Source of the DNA: Bradymonadales bacterium
GTDB lineage: Bacteria > Myxococcota_A > Bradymonadia > JAFGEP01
Direction of reading: 5' to 3'
Assembly (NCBI GenBank): GCA_016931535.1
Contig: JAFGEP010000112.1
Coordinates: 1 to 64,000 of the forward strand
Length of the DNA: 64,000 nucleotides
The position numbers were made by a program, and so were the translations under genes. How positions within the stretch are numbered: the first letter of the stretch is position 1; every line of letters starts with the position of its first letter. Of the stretch, positions 52,341-61,163 are shown in pieces. Under the pieces are notes generated by a model that was not told the DNA's origin, ran no database searches, and was given only the letters and a program-made list of their open reading frames with translations.

Positions 52341-53336
52341 ATGGACCTGGATCTGACGCTCATCCTGACGATCGCCGTCATCGTGGCGGCGGTCATCCTG
52401 TTCTTCTACCTGGTTCCCGTGCGGCTGTTCATCGCCGCCTGGAGCTCGGGCGCCAAGGTGGGCATCTTCGACCTGATCGCCATGCGGCTGAGAAGGGTCC
52501 CCCCCGCGGCCATCGTCAACGGCCGCATCTCGGCCATCAAGGCTGGTATTGACCTCAAGACATCGGACCTTGAAGCCCACTTCCTGGCCGGAGGCAACGT
52601 CTCCCGGGTGGTCGCCGCCCTCATCTCGGCCAATCGGGCCGCCCTCGATCTGAGCTTCCTGCGGGCGGCAGCCATCGATCTGGCCGGACGCGATGTCCTC
52701 TCGGCGGTCCAGATGAGCGTCAACCCCAAGGTCATCGAGACCCCCCGGGTCTCCGCCATGGCCAAGGACGGCATTCAGCTGCTGGCCATCAGCCGCATCA
52801 CCGTCCGCACCAACCTCGAGAAGCTGGTGGGCGGCGCCGGAGAGGACACCATCATCGCGCGCGTGGGCGAGGGGATCGTCACCACCATCGGCTCCTCCAC
52901 GGATCACAAGGCGGTGCTGGAGAACCCGGACAAGATCTCCAAGACCGTCCTCAACAAGGGGCTCGATGTGGGGACCGCCTTCGAGATCCTCTCGGTGGAC
53001 ATCGCCGACGTGGATGTGGGGGAGAACATCGGCGCCAAGCTGCAAGCCGAGCAGGCCGAGGCCGACAAGCGGGTGGCCCAGGCCCGCGCCGAAGGACGGC
53101 GAGCCATGGCGGTGGCTCAGGAGCAGGAGATGCGAGCCTTGCTCGAGGAGATGCGGGCCAAGCTGGTGGAGGCCGAAGCCCAGGTACCCAAAGCTCTGGC
53201 CGAAGCGCTCCGATCCGGCAACATGGGGTTCATGGACTACTACCAGTACCGCAACATCGTGGCTGACACCGACATGCGCTCCTCCTTCGCCCAGCCAGGT
53301 AAGGAACCCGAAAAGGGGGGAGAGCGCAAACCGTGA
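52341..53336 (+). CDS. floA: flotillin-like protein FloA
   Basis: A 331-residue SPFH-family protein of the FloA/YqfA type. One N-terminal membrane hairpin (~7-30) is followed by the typical [51 protein letters not shown] block and [20 protein letters not shown] coiled coil with GEGI upstream. It organises cytoplasmic-membrane microdomains and is paired here with two NfeD proteins. Length fits FloA (~330). The stop overlaps the next GTG (GTGA, 53333-53336). Confidence 0.95.
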   Translation: MDLDLTLILTIAVIVAAVILFFYLVPVRLFIAAWSSGAKVGIFDLIAMRLRRVPPAAIVNGRISAIKAGIDLKTSDLEAHFLAGGNVSRVVAALISANRAALDLSFLRAAAIDLAGRDVLSAVQMSVNPKVIETPRVSAMAKDGIQLLAISRITVRTNLEKLVGGAGEDTIIARVGEGIVTTIGSSTDHKAVLENPDKISKTVLNKGLDVGTAFEILSVDIADVDVGENIGAKLQAEQAEADKRVAQARAEGRRAMAVAQEQEMRALLEEMRAKLVEAEAQVPKALAEALRSGNMGFMDYYQYRNIVADTDMRSSFAQPGKEPEKGGERKP

Positions 53337-53578
53337 GCCTGCCCACCCGTCTGATGCGAGCGCTGGAGAAACGGACCTCCGACCCCAGGATGCAGCGGAT
53401 CCTGCTGGGCCTGCTGCTCATGCCTCCGCGCTGCTGGAGCTCCGTCAGCGCCACGGAAAAGCCGTCGATTCGCCCCCTCCGGCCACCCGGAACGCCGATT
53501 TCTGGCGACAGGGACGGGCGCTCGCGCACCATTGGCCACCCGGGAGACCCACCCATCGACCGGGCCGGGGGCGAGTAG
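53333..53578 (+). CDS. small coupled protein after floA, possibly frameshifted
   Basis: An 81-residue reading frame starting at GTG 53333, four bases into the floA stop (GTGA), so probably translated. The first 30 residues ([20 protein letters not shown]) look like a real amphipathic helix. The remainder is basic, proline-rich and low-complexity, as expected of the wrong frame. In another frame from about 53424 a helix-like continuation [17 protein letters not shown] and then [15 protein letters not shown] can be read to 53607. A single-base frameshift may therefore have split one ~90-residue gene. Function unknown. Confidence 0.45.
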   Translation: MSLPTRLMRALEKRTSDPRMQRILLGLLLMPPRCWSSVSATEKPSIRPLRPPGTPISGDRDGRSRTIGHPGDPPIDRAGGE

Positions 53579-53585
53579 CTCAGCC

Positions 53586-55211
53586 ATGGATCACCTCGAA
53601 AACCTAGTCGACCTCCTCATCCTGCTGCTCTTCTTCATCGTCGCCCCCATCGTCCGCCGGTTCACGCAGGGGCGACAGGCGAAACGGCCGTCGATTCGCC
53701 CCTCCCGAAGACCGCCGACCAGTGAACAGGAGGAGATCGAGCCTTTGCCCTGGGTGGAGGAGCAGGAGGTCACTCTGGCCGATCAGATCCAGCTGCTGCT
53801 GGACGAGGTGCAGCGACAGCGGGAGCAGATCGACCACCTGTTGGCCGGGGTGACCGGCTCCCGACTGGGGGATCTGGAGGCTTACCGACCGCTGGCCCGC
53901 TGGCTTCAGGCAGCCACCTCCAGGCCGTTGACCGCGGCCATCGCCGCCATCGACGAGCGATTGAAGGCCTGGCAGGAGACGCCACCGACAGACCCCACCG
54001 AGGTCCTGGCCCTTTTGGACCGGGTTCTGGCCGAGCAGGCTGCCTCCAAGCGGGTCGAGGCCCTCCTGTCGGCCTTCACTTCCCAGCGGCTGAACGCCAA
54101 TCTGAGCCCCCTGTTGGAGCACCTGGACGAGCTGGTGGAGGCTCTGGTCACAGGAGGTGGCGCGAAGCGCTCTACACGGCGCCGGCTGGTCCTGATCTGG
54201 GATGGCGATCCCACCATCCCATCGGCATTGCTGGGATCCCCAGAGATCGGGGCCGTGGTCCTGCCCAGGCGGCACCTTTCCCGGGTCAGCGGCTGGAGCC
54301 AGCTGGTTTTTGGCCTGGGTCTTGACCTGGTCTCCTCCAATGCCCAGCTCATGGCGGAGATCAGCCGCCGAGCCCTGATCGGACCGCTGGCCGATCGGTC
54401 CCCAAAGCCGCCCTACGTCGCCTCAGCCCAGTTCGATCTGGCTGTGGCCTTTGCCGCCTGGAGCCCATGTCTGGTTGCCGATCTGATCGGAACCCAACTC
54501 TTGGGACCGGCTTACGCCTACGGTCTGATCCACAGCCAGATCCAGAGCGGCTTGACCGGTACGCAGGCGGCGACGGTACGGACCCTCAACGGCCTGTACC
54601 ATCCGGAACCGCCTGTGGTCATCCGACTGGCGGTGATCGAAACCCAGCTTTCCATCGGGGGCTGGGGCGGGGAGCAGAACCTGGTCAGCCTCTTGGCCCA
54701 GCGCGCCAAGCTGCCCGCCGAGTTGCTGTACGCACTGCCGACCTACCTGGCCTCCAGGCTGGCGCTGCGCCCGGTTCTGGAGTTCGCCCGGAAGGCCGCC
54801 CTGGCACTGGCCCATACCCGCTTCGCCGCACTCGGGCAGCGGTATCCGACCGAGGTGATCCCCTCGCAGCTGAGGAACATCGAGCCTGCCCTCGTGAGAA
54901 GCTGTCGCCGGCAGTTCCTCCGGGGAGAGCGGCCCGCCGGCAGTCCTCTCCTCCTTCTGGCAGGAGCCATCCTGGCCCAGTCCGATCCCGCAGCAGCAGA
55001 TCGCTCCTTCATCCAACCGCTGCTGGAGGCGCTGACCGCTCGCCACAGAGATGCTGCCGCGATGGTCGCCCAGAAGAGGCCAGGAGGCGAAGATCCGACG
55101 TTGGTCAGAGATGCCTTGATCTTCGGCGAGGTGGTGTGGGGTCGCCCCCCCTTCAAGGGCGGACGGGCCGCTAGGAGGTCCGCTCGAACTGAAGAGAGAC
55201 CGTGGCGGTGA
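53586..55211 (+). CDS. unknown membrane-anchored protein distal to floA
   Basis: A 541-residue protein. An N-terminal hydrophobic segment (MDHLENLVDLLILLLFFIVA, ~5-22) anchors it; a basic Ser/Pro/Arg-rich linker and a helical region with coiled-coil character (~60-190) follow. The C-terminal ~350 residues are mainly helical and of no family I recognise (for example RRRLVLIWDGDPTIPSALLG). It is 7 bp after the small gene and so in the NfeD-FloA operon. The last 41 bp overlap the 3' end of the convergent secreted-protein gene. Function unknown; a partner of the FloA assembly is inference from context. Confidence 0.8.
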   Translation: MDHLENLVDLLILLLFFIVAPIVRRFTQGRQAKRPSIRPSRRPPTSEQEEIEPLPWVEEQEVTLADQIQLLLDEVQRQREQIDHLLAGVTGSRLGDLEAYRPLARWLQAATSRPLTAAIAAIDERLKAWQETPPTDPTEVLALLDRVLAEQAASKRVEALLSAFTSQRLNANLSPLLEHLDELVEALVTGGGAKRSTRRRLVLIWDGDPTIPSALLGSPEIGAVVLPRRHLSRVSGWSQLVFGLGLDLVSSNAQLMAEISRRALIGPLADRSPKPPYVASAQFDLAVAFAAWSPCLVADLIGTQLLGPAYAYGLIHSQIQSGLTGTQAATVRTLNGLYHPEPPVVIRLAVIETQLSIGGWGGEQNLVSLLAQRAKLPAELLYALPTYLASRLALRPVLEFARKAALALAHTRFAALGQRYPTEVIPSQLRNIEPALVRSCRRQFLRGERPAGSPLLLLAGAILAQSDPAAADRSFIQPLLEALTARHRDAAAMVAQKRPGGEDPTLVRDALIFGEVVWGRPPFKGGRAARRSARTEERPWR

Positions 55212-56076
55212 AGTCGATCGGGTTGTCCGGAACATGGGTCTGCATGACCAGCCCAAACTCCACCTGCCCCCCCACCAGACGTCCGGCATCCGCATCGAAG
55301 TAATACACCGCTCTTCCGGTGCCTCGCCCCAAGATGGGTTGATCGGTTTGAAAAGCCCTCGGCGGGTCGATCTCGATCGGCATCTCCAGGGTAGTCTGGA
55401 TGACTGCGCACCAGACTCCTGAAACCTGTGCCTGGCCGAGATAGGTGTGGGTGGCGGTCAAGGTAAACTCCAGGGGGAGCTCCTCCGAGGAATCCATGGC
55501 GTATCGATACTGCTGCACCCAGTTGTCTCCCAAAGAGACGCTCCCCACAGGCAGCTCGAGCCGCATCCACTCCCACACATCCGCCATTCGAGGGAGGTGG
55601 GGCAAAGAGCGAGGAAGGTCCTCGGCCACCAGGATCTCCTCATCCAGCACCTGTCCCTGTCCCCCCAGTTTCAACCGCCGTGTCACGCCAGCCAGGCGGC
55701 CCTGGATCTGGTCGGTCGCGATCGCCTCTCCGTTGCTCGTGTAGCTCAGCGACAAGCCGCCGACCTCGTGGAACACCACCGCGTTGCGGGCCTCGTCCAA
55801 CCCCTGGAACCCCTGCCGGAAATCCATCGACCCCGACACATCGACCTGATCGTCGATGGGCAACACGAAGGTGGATCGGGTGGCGCGCAGGGAGAACCGA
55901 ACCTGGTACTGGTCGGCGCTGTTGGCAGCGTACTGGTACCTGAGGTCGAGCGGCTGTGTCCGACCCGGATCCAGGGCGGGGAGAGGCACGGCATCGGAGA
56001 AAGGGCTGCTGGTGGCCATGAGGGCGACCAGAAGAGCCCCGCCCAGCAGTCGTCCGGTCGAGGAAAGGCGCGACAC
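55171..56076 (-). CDS. secreted protein, paralogue of the next gene
   Basis: A 301-residue exported protein with a signal peptide (RLLGGALLVALMATSSPFSDA, cleavage about 29). The mature part resembles the DUF6263-like family in its LDLRYQYAANSADQYQVRFS start, a SLGDNWVQQY turn mid-protein and the ATHTYLGQAQVSGVWCAVIQ and AVYYFDADAGRLVGGQVEF segments near the end. The same layout is seen in the 296-residue protein encoded just upstream (LLRYQFTPGTTDNYRLDMTQ, TYTFLGWAMVGETRCALLQT, GYNYFDNATGKIASSSM), so the two are paralogues. Its 3' end overlaps the convergent gene by 41 bp. Nine bp separate it from its paralogue. Confidence 0.8.
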   Translation of the reverse strand: MSRLSSTGRLLGGALLVALMATSSPFSDAVPLPALDPGRTQPLDLRYQYAANSADQYQVRFSLRATRSTFVLPIDDQVDVSGSMDFRQGFQGLDEARNAVVFHEVGGLSLSYTSNGEAIATDQIQGRLAGVTRRLKLGGQGQVLDEEILVAEDLPRSLPHLPRMADVWEWMRLELPVGSVSLGDNWVQQYRYAMDSSEELPLEFTLTATHTYLGQAQVSGVWCAVIQTTLEMPIEIDPPRAFQTDQPILGRGTGRAVYYFDADAGRLVGGQVEFGLVMQTHVPDNPIDFTATVSLQFERTS

Positions 56077-56085
56077 GGCTGGACC

Positions 56086-56976
56086 TCAGATCTTGTTCAT
56101 GGTCATGTGCATCGTCATGGCCTGCTGGACGTTCATCCCTTCGGCCGCGATGCTCATGTTCATGGTCATATCCATGCTGGAGCTGGCGATCTTGCCGGTC
56201 GCGTTGTCAAAGTAGTTGTATCCCGTACCCTGTCCGGAGCCGGTGGCAGTGGCGGCAGGGCCCATCTCGGCCACATTCCCCGCGAGGCTGATCTGGACAT
56301 CGGTCTGCAACAGGGCACACCGGGTCTCACCGACCATGGCCCAGCCCAAGAAGGTGTAGGTTGCGCCGGCGGTGATATTCATCCCCACGGCCTCCTGCTG
56401 CAGCGCAAAGGGAAACTCATCGCTCCAGCTCTGACCGATGGTCAGGGGCTCCTCCGGAAACACGATGTTCATCTGGGACATGGGGCCTTCCATCATGGAC
56501 ATCATCTCCTGCATCTGGGGATCTTGCACCTCAGTGAGATCGGTGTGGACGATCTCGCCGCGAGGCGACATCTGCACGGTGATCACCAGCGCGGCGAGTT
56601 GGGTCGAGATCATGTCACCGATGGGGATCTCCATGTCCCCCATTCTCATGGTGGCCACCACATCCTGGATCCGCTGGCGCATGACGCCGTTTCCCTCGGC
56701 TGTCGATTCCTGCATCTCCTGGCTGATGGTGAACCCCATGTTCATCTGCATCGCACCCGATCCTCCCGCCTCTTCGGGGAGTCCCGTAATCTCCATGTTC
56801 TGGGTCATATCCAGGCGGTAGTTGTCGGTGGTGCCGGGTGTGAATTGATACCGGAGTAGAGCCGTGTCGGTGATCGAGGGGTCCACCGGAACGGGCGGGT
56901 CAGCGAGCGCAGTGGTCACGACTGCCGTTGACAGGCCGACGACAAGTAACAGGGTTCGTAGATAACGCGCGTTCAA
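56086..56976 (-). CDS. secreted methionine-rich protein, DUF6263-like
   Basis: A 296-residue exported protein. The start is a TTG at 56976 with a strong SD (GGAGGT, 5-nt spacing); an ATG-initiated reading would need the upstream frame and would miss the signal peptide (YLRTLLLVVGLSTAVVTTALA). The mature protein begins LLRYQFTPGTTDNYRLDMTQ and is unusually rich in Met (MQEMMSMMEGPMSQM, MDMTMNMSIA, MTMHMTMNKI), which could be structural or metal-related. Family resemblance is to DUF6263-type secreted proteins. 157 bp downstream of the AgmX/GltJ-like gene. Confidence 0.8.
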   Translation of the reverse strand: MNARYLRTLLLVVGLSTAVVTTALADPPVPVDPSITDTALLRYQFTPGTTDNYRLDMTQNMEITGLPEEAGGSGAMQMNMGFTISQEMQESTAEGNGVMRQRIQDVVATMRMGDMEIPIGDMISTQLAALVITVQMSPRGEIVHTDLTEVQDPQMQEMMSMMEGPMSQMNIVFPEEPLTIGQSWSDEFPFALQQEAVGMNITAGATYTFLGWAMVGETRCALLQTDVQISLAGNVAEMGPAATATGSGQGTGYNYFDNATGKIASSSMDMTMNMSIAAEGMNVQQAMTMHMTMNKI

Positions 56977-57133
56977 GAGTAACCTCCGTGATTGGATACA
57001 GGCCAGAGATCGGCCGTTGGTACACGCTCCCTTCAAGCTCTCGCCCCAGGTCCTTTGTGTGGAGAGGAAGCAGCGAACAAGTCGCCGATCTCGATGGGAG
57101 TTGTCAAGCATTGCCTGTTGGCCCAGCTGGGCA

Positions 57134-59296
57134 TCAGCGGATTCGGAAGGGATAGGTGAAATCCATGGGCGCACCGCTGAACTCGGGGAAGCGCATATCC
57201 CGCACCACCGATACGACGCACTGTGCACCCGGGCTGTTGGAGTCGCCCGCGGCAGAGGCCACCCGGCCGGTACCATGGACGGTCATGGTCACGTCCACTC
57301 GGAGAACCTCGTCGGCGGGCAGATTGGCTTCGCGGCGGCAGTCGCTGAGGCGGCGGCTGTAGCGCCGGATGGTCTGTCGAACCGCATTGGTCGTCAACCG
57401 CTCCGGTAGCTGTCCGCTGGAGGTGCTTTCGCTTTCCTCCTCTTCCGTCGATTCGGGCTCGGTCCGTCGGCTCGTCTCACTCGAAGACTCGGCAGCGGGT
57501 GCGGTGCGGGTGCGGATCCGTTGCAGGGCATCATCAACCGCATCGCCGCCGCGACTGGCGGAAGATTCGCGATCGTCTGTGCGCCGCTCCACCTCTCGGG
57601 TCCGATCGGAGCTGCGGCTGGTCCGGGAGCTCTCGGTTTCGCGCCTGGTATCGGTCTGTTGTGCCCGCTCCCGCTCGCGGGCCTGTGCCTGGGCCTGTGC
57701 CAGCAGCTGTTGTTGCCGTTCGGCGGCGGCCACGACATCGGGGATGGTGGTCTGGGCCTTGATGGCCACACCGGCGGCGGTGGTGGCCGCAGCGGAAGCG
57801 GCCTGGAGGTGCTCCCGGGTGCTGGCGGGAGGGATCTCCTCGACGATGAGAGCGGTGCTCTGCTCCGATGCGGCTGTGGCGGTGCCGATCGCGAGAGGGG
57901 CAGACTCCCCCTGTGCGCCGGACACCGCCGCCACCTGGGTTGGCTGCGTTCCGGGCGGCACCGGTGGGGTGCGGTCCTGGGTCAGCACCACAACAATCGC
58001 GGTGGCCAGACCGGCGATGATCACAATCCCGACCGCGATCAAGCCATACAACAGCAGGTTGGACTGCCGCCGGCCCAGAGGCATGACGGCGGGCACGAAG
58101 TGGTCCGCCGAGGGAGAGGAGGAGGGCTCCTGTCCACTAGGTTCCCTGGCTGCCAGGGATCGGATGTCGATCAGTCCGGAGCCTTCGCCAGCGCGTCCCT
58201 CTCGGGGCGATCGCTGGGACAGCTTGGTTGTGCTGCGGGCCAGGGAGTCCAGGCTGAAGAGGACCGAATCTTCATGGCGGGCGCCCACCAGGCTGGCTGG
58301 TGTGACCTTGTGCAAGCCGCCTTCCATGCGGCCGGCCGGTAATGCCTGGCCGCCGAAGTCTTCCGGCTCGCTATCCCATCCCAGGCCGGCCATCGGGGGA
58401 GTGGCATTCAGGCCTTTGCCACCGCCGGAGCCGACCCCGGCCGGTCTGATCGCCAGGGGAGAACCGGACCCGAACTGACCGGTGGGCTCGTCCCCAAAGG
58501 AGGTTTCCAGGTCATAACCGGGCTGTTGTAGACCGCCAAGCGGTTGGTCCCGGTAAGGATCGGTGGACATGTCAGAGTCTCCCGCCCCCCCGAAGAGATC
58601 CCGGGCGTATTCGTCCTCACTGAGAGGATACTGGGTCTTGGCCACCACGGTGATGGCATCCTCCCCCTGGTAGTCGGCATCTGCCTCGGATCCGGGAAAG
58701 CCCATGCTCGAGACGGAGGGTGCTTTGGCCTCCATCGGCCTGGGCACTGCTGCCGATCCGGTGGGAGCGAGGAGGTTGGTGGAATCCGGTGAAGGGGAAA
58801 ACGGAGCGACCGGTGGTGGGACCAAGCCGGGCTCCTGCATAGGCCATGCCTTGGCGGCCTCGGCGGGTTCGGGAGGTTCAGCGGCCAGGTAGGAGGAGGA
58901 AGCCTCCACCGGCACCAGGTGGGCGAGCTCGGAGACCTCGGCGAGGTGGATCCAGTCCTCCATCCCTTCGCGCCACACATAGGTATCAGGGGTGATCTGT
59001 CCGGCGGCCACCTGGGCTTCCATGTCTGTTATTTGGACCGGTCCGGTTTGCTGTCCATCGAGTACGTAGAACCATTCCTGTGCAGATTCCATCTCGCCGG
59101 AGCCGGCCGGTTGGCCCGGTGCAGAAGGTTGCTCGCCCACGTCTCTTTCGTAACCCTCTGCACCACCGGCAGCCTGAATCCCCCGGACCACGATGACGTG
59201 GCTGCACTTCTTGCAGCGGATCTTGAACAATTTTCCGCGGATCTTCTCATCGGAGATGGAGTACTTGGTACCGCAACTATCGCAAACAATCCGCAT
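57134..59296 (-). CDS. AgmX/GltJ-like protein (zinc ribbon, GYF, TonB-like C-terminus)
   Basis: A 720-residue protein with the domain order of myxobacterial AgmX/GltJ. Residues 1-40 are an MJ0042-type zinc ribbon (C5, C8, C28, C31). Residues ~80-135 form a GYF_2 domain (EWFYVLDGQQTGPVQITDME). A long linker leads to one membrane segment (~412-434). A charged, coiled/low-complexity stretch follows, then a C-terminal AgmX/PglI domain (~630-720: RRLSDCRRE, GTGRVASAAG, CVVSVVRDMRFPE). The zinc ribbon and GYF are cytoplasmic and the C-terminal domain periplasmic, as in GltJ, which links the gliding motor to the cell envelope. Start 59296: the ribbon begins at the ATG. Confidence 0.9.
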   Translation of the reverse strand: MRIVCDSCGTKYSISDEKIRGKLFKIRCKKCSHVIVVRGIQAAGGAEGYERDVGEQPSAPGQPAGSGEMESAQEWFYVLDGQQTGPVQITDMEAQVAAGQITPDTYVWREGMEDWIHLAEVSELAHLVPVEASSSYLAAEPPEPAEAAKAWPMQEPGLVPPPVAPFSPSPDSTNLLAPTGSAAVPRPMEAKAPSVSSMGFPGSEADADYQGEDAITVVAKTQYPLSEDEYARDLFGGAGDSDMSTDPYRDQPLGGLQQPGYDLETSFGDEPTGQFGSGSPLAIRPAGVGSGGGKGLNATPPMAGLGWDSEPEDFGGQALPAGRMEGGLHKVTPASLVGARHEDSVLFSLDSLARSTTKLSQRSPREGRAGEGSGLIDIRSLAAREPSGQEPSSSPSADHFVPAVMPLGRRQSNLLLYGLIAVGIVIIAGLATAIVVVLTQDRTPPVPPGTQPTQVAAVSGAQGESAPLAIGTATAASEQSTALIVEEIPPASTREHLQAASAAATTAAGVAIKAQTTIPDVVAAAERQQQLLAQAQAQARERERAQQTDTRRETESSRTSRSSDRTREVERRTDDRESSASRGGDAVDDALQRIRTRTAPAAESSSETSRRTEPESTEEEESESTSSGQLPERLTTNAVRQTIRRYSRRLSDCRREANLPADEVLRVDVTMTVHGTGRVASAAGDSNSPGAQCVVSVVRDMRFPEFSGAPMDFTYPFRIR

Positions 59297-59344
59297 GGGT
59301 CGCCTATGATGCTGAGGCCAGATCAAGCCAGCTTCGGACCATCT

Positions 59345-59635
59345 TTATTGCAGCGCCTCTTCCTTGGCCGACTGTTCAATCTCGCTCAAGAACTCCCGGC
59401 GAAGATTCAACAGCCGCTGGAAACGGGCCCGATCCCTGGCTCTGGTGAACATCCCCTCGGGTCGCATGAACTCGCCGTCGATGAGCATCTCGTTGAAGTC
59501 GTAGAAACGCGTGGGAACCTGCTCGGCTCCGGCCTGCTGCTCTTCACCTTGAGGGGGCGCGGCATCCTGAGCCAGCGCGGTGCCCGCCCCGATGACCAGC
59601 GTACCCAGCAGTATCGCAGAAAAAAGCCACCTCAT
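59345..59635 (-). CDS. small exported protein of the Glt-like cluster
   Basis: A 96-residue protein with a signal peptide (MRWLFSAILLGTLVIGAGTA, cleavage about ALA-QD at 22-23). The mature part is short, acidic and helical (RFQRLLNLRREFLSEIEQSA). Its place between the TPR lipoprotein and the AgmX-like gene is like that of the small periplasmic GltF in Myxococcus, but sequence alone does not prove this. The ATG at 59635 has a strong SD (CTGGGAGG). It has its own predicted promoter at 59763-59791; 48 bp precede the AgmX-like start. Confidence 0.72.
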   Translation of the reverse strand: MRWLFSAILLGTLVIGAGTALAQDAAPPQGEEQQAGAEQVPTRFYDFNEMLIDGEFMRPEGMFTRARDRARFQRLLNLRREFLSEIEQSAKEEALQ

Positions 59636-59762
59636 GATGTGCCTCCCAGCAAACCCTGTGACCGCGGCGTACGACGAACTCTCCGATCTCCCCTGGCGAA
59701 AGCCCATCTGCCAAGGTAACGGTCGGATACCTGTAGAAATTTCGCCCGATCTAACATGTTGA

Positions 59763-59791
59763 ATGATAACAAAGCCCCCCCCCTCGGTCAA
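59763..59791 (-). promoter_or_regulatory. internal sigma-70 promoter of the Glt-like cluster
   Basis: Minus strand: TTGACC (59786-59791, 5 of 6), 17-bp spacer, TATCAT (59763-59768, 4 of 6). Predicted start near 59756, giving a ~120-nt leader to the small exported protein. A run of nine C (plus strand) is inside the spacer region. Confidence 0.55.
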
Positions 59792-59893
59792 CGTGAAGAG
59801 GCGGCATGCCCGGTCCGATCCCGCGGCGTGGCTGAAGTTGCGGCCTGACCGGCTGGAACCCCTGGCCTCGACCGATCGGGCCAATCATCTACG

Positions 59894-59921
59894 AAAACAC
59901 CCCCTGACGGTTTTCAGGGTG
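59894..59921 (-). terminator. Rho-independent terminator after the AglT/GltE-like gene
   Basis: The minus strand forms CACCCTGA / TCAGGGGGTG with two unpaired G and a 6-nt loop, followed by TTTT. It starts 2 bp past the stop codon. Confidence 0.55.
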
Positions 59922-59923
59922 GT

Positions 59924-61105
59924 TCATTCCTCCTGCGTCGTGGAGCCCTCCTCCTCCGGAGTTCGGGGTACCTCCCGGCTCATCTGCTGGATGGTCCGCA
60001 CCACGGCGCATACCTCGTCCGAGCTGTCGCAGGTGTCGGGATGCTGTCCACGTGCGCTCAGGTTGCGGGTGTACCAGTCCAGCGCCGCCGGCAGGTCATC
60101 CAGGTCGCGGAAAGCCAGGTCACCCAGTCGTTGGAGGGCCGCCGTACTGGTGGGGTTGACCTCGATCACCGCCTGGTAGCCGGCGTAGGCCCCCTCGTTG
60201 TCACCGAGGCCGTATCGACTTGCGGCGCGTCCCAAGAGAGCGGTTTCGTTGCGCGGTCGCAGAGCCAGGACCTGGTCGAACTCCTGGAGCGCTTCCTGGT
60301 AGTTCATGTGATTCAGGTAGATGGCCCCCAGGTTGAGGTGAGCCGCCACGTTGGCCGGATCGGTGTTGACCGCAGCCCGAAACTGCCGCACCGCCTGGCT
60401 CAAGTCCTGGTGTTGGACCTTGATGAGCCCCAGGTTGTTGCGGGCATCCACGGCCTGCTCATCCAGGCCGACGACTTTCTCCCACAGGTAGGTGGCCATG
60501 TGCTCGTCCCCCTCGGCCAGGTAGATCCGGCCCAGCAGGTTGAGCGCGTTCACGTTGTTCTGGTCTGCGATGAGGACCTCGGTCAAGAAGCTGCGGGCCT
60601 GGTCGTGGTCGCCCGCCTCGATGTACAGGGCGGCCATGTTGGTGCGGGCGGGCAGGTTGGACGGATCCTGCTGGAGAACCGAACGATAGGCATCCAAAGC
60701 CTGGGTGCGAGATCCCTGCAAGGCGTGGGCCATCGCCATTCCCAGCTTGGCCGGCAGAGAGTCGGGGCTGGCAACCAGCACCTGCTGGAACGCCGAGACC
60801 GCCTGCGGGTACAATCCCAGGTTGGTGTAGAGCACCCCCAGGTTATGCCAGGCCTCCCAGAACGTCCCGTCAAGCTCGACCACCCGTTCGAAGCTCCGGC
60901 GGGCCACCTCGTAGGCGGGAGGGTCCTGTTGTAGGGCGCCCACACCCACTTCGAAAGCCTCCAGCGCAGAGGCCATCTGGGCAGGGTCCGGTCCGGTAGG
61001 GCCGGCATCGACCTCGGGCTCGACCACCTGAGTGGTCCCGGGACAGCCGATCAGGCATGCCGACAGAAGCAGAATCGTTGCGGTTCTCGAAGCTATGGTG
61101 ACCAT
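59924..61105 (-). CDS. AglT/GltE-like TPR lipoprotein
   Basis: A 393-residue lipoprotein: signal TATILLLSACLIGC with the lipidated Cys at ~21 (LIGC lipobox). The mature part is about nine TPR repeats (WEAWHNLGVLYTNLGLYPQA, NALNLLGRIYLAEGDEHMAT, VAAHLNLGAIYLNHMNYQEA and so on), ending with a short acidic tail (CDSSDEVC). This is the organisation of GltE/AglT in Myxococcus xanthus, an outer-membrane TPR lipoprotein of the gliding complex. The SD is GGAAGGACGG. It is 58 bp after the large TPR gene and has a terminator downstream. Confidence 0.85.
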   Translation of the reverse strand: MVTIASRTATILLLSACLIGCPGTTQVVEPEVDAGPTGPDPAQMASALEAFEVGVGALQQDPPAYEVARRSFERVVELDGTFWEAWHNLGVLYTNLGLYPQAVSAFQQVLVASPDSLPAKLGMAMAHALQGSRTQALDAYRSVLQQDPSNLPARTNMAALYIEAGDHDQARSFLTEVLIADQNNVNALNLLGRIYLAEGDEHMATYLWEKVVGLDEQAVDARNNLGLIKVQHQDLSQAVRQFRAAVNTDPANVAAHLNLGAIYLNHMNYQEALQEFDQVLALRPRNETALLGRAASRYGLGDNEGAYAGYQAVIEVNPTSTAALQRLGDLAFRDLDDLPAALDWYTRNLSARGQHPDTCDSSDEVCAVVRTIQQMSREVPRTPEEEGSTTQEE

Positions 61106-61163
61106 TGTCCGTCCTTCCACGGTTCCAGGTTGTCAAGCGATCGGGCGCCTCCGGAAGGGCCAA

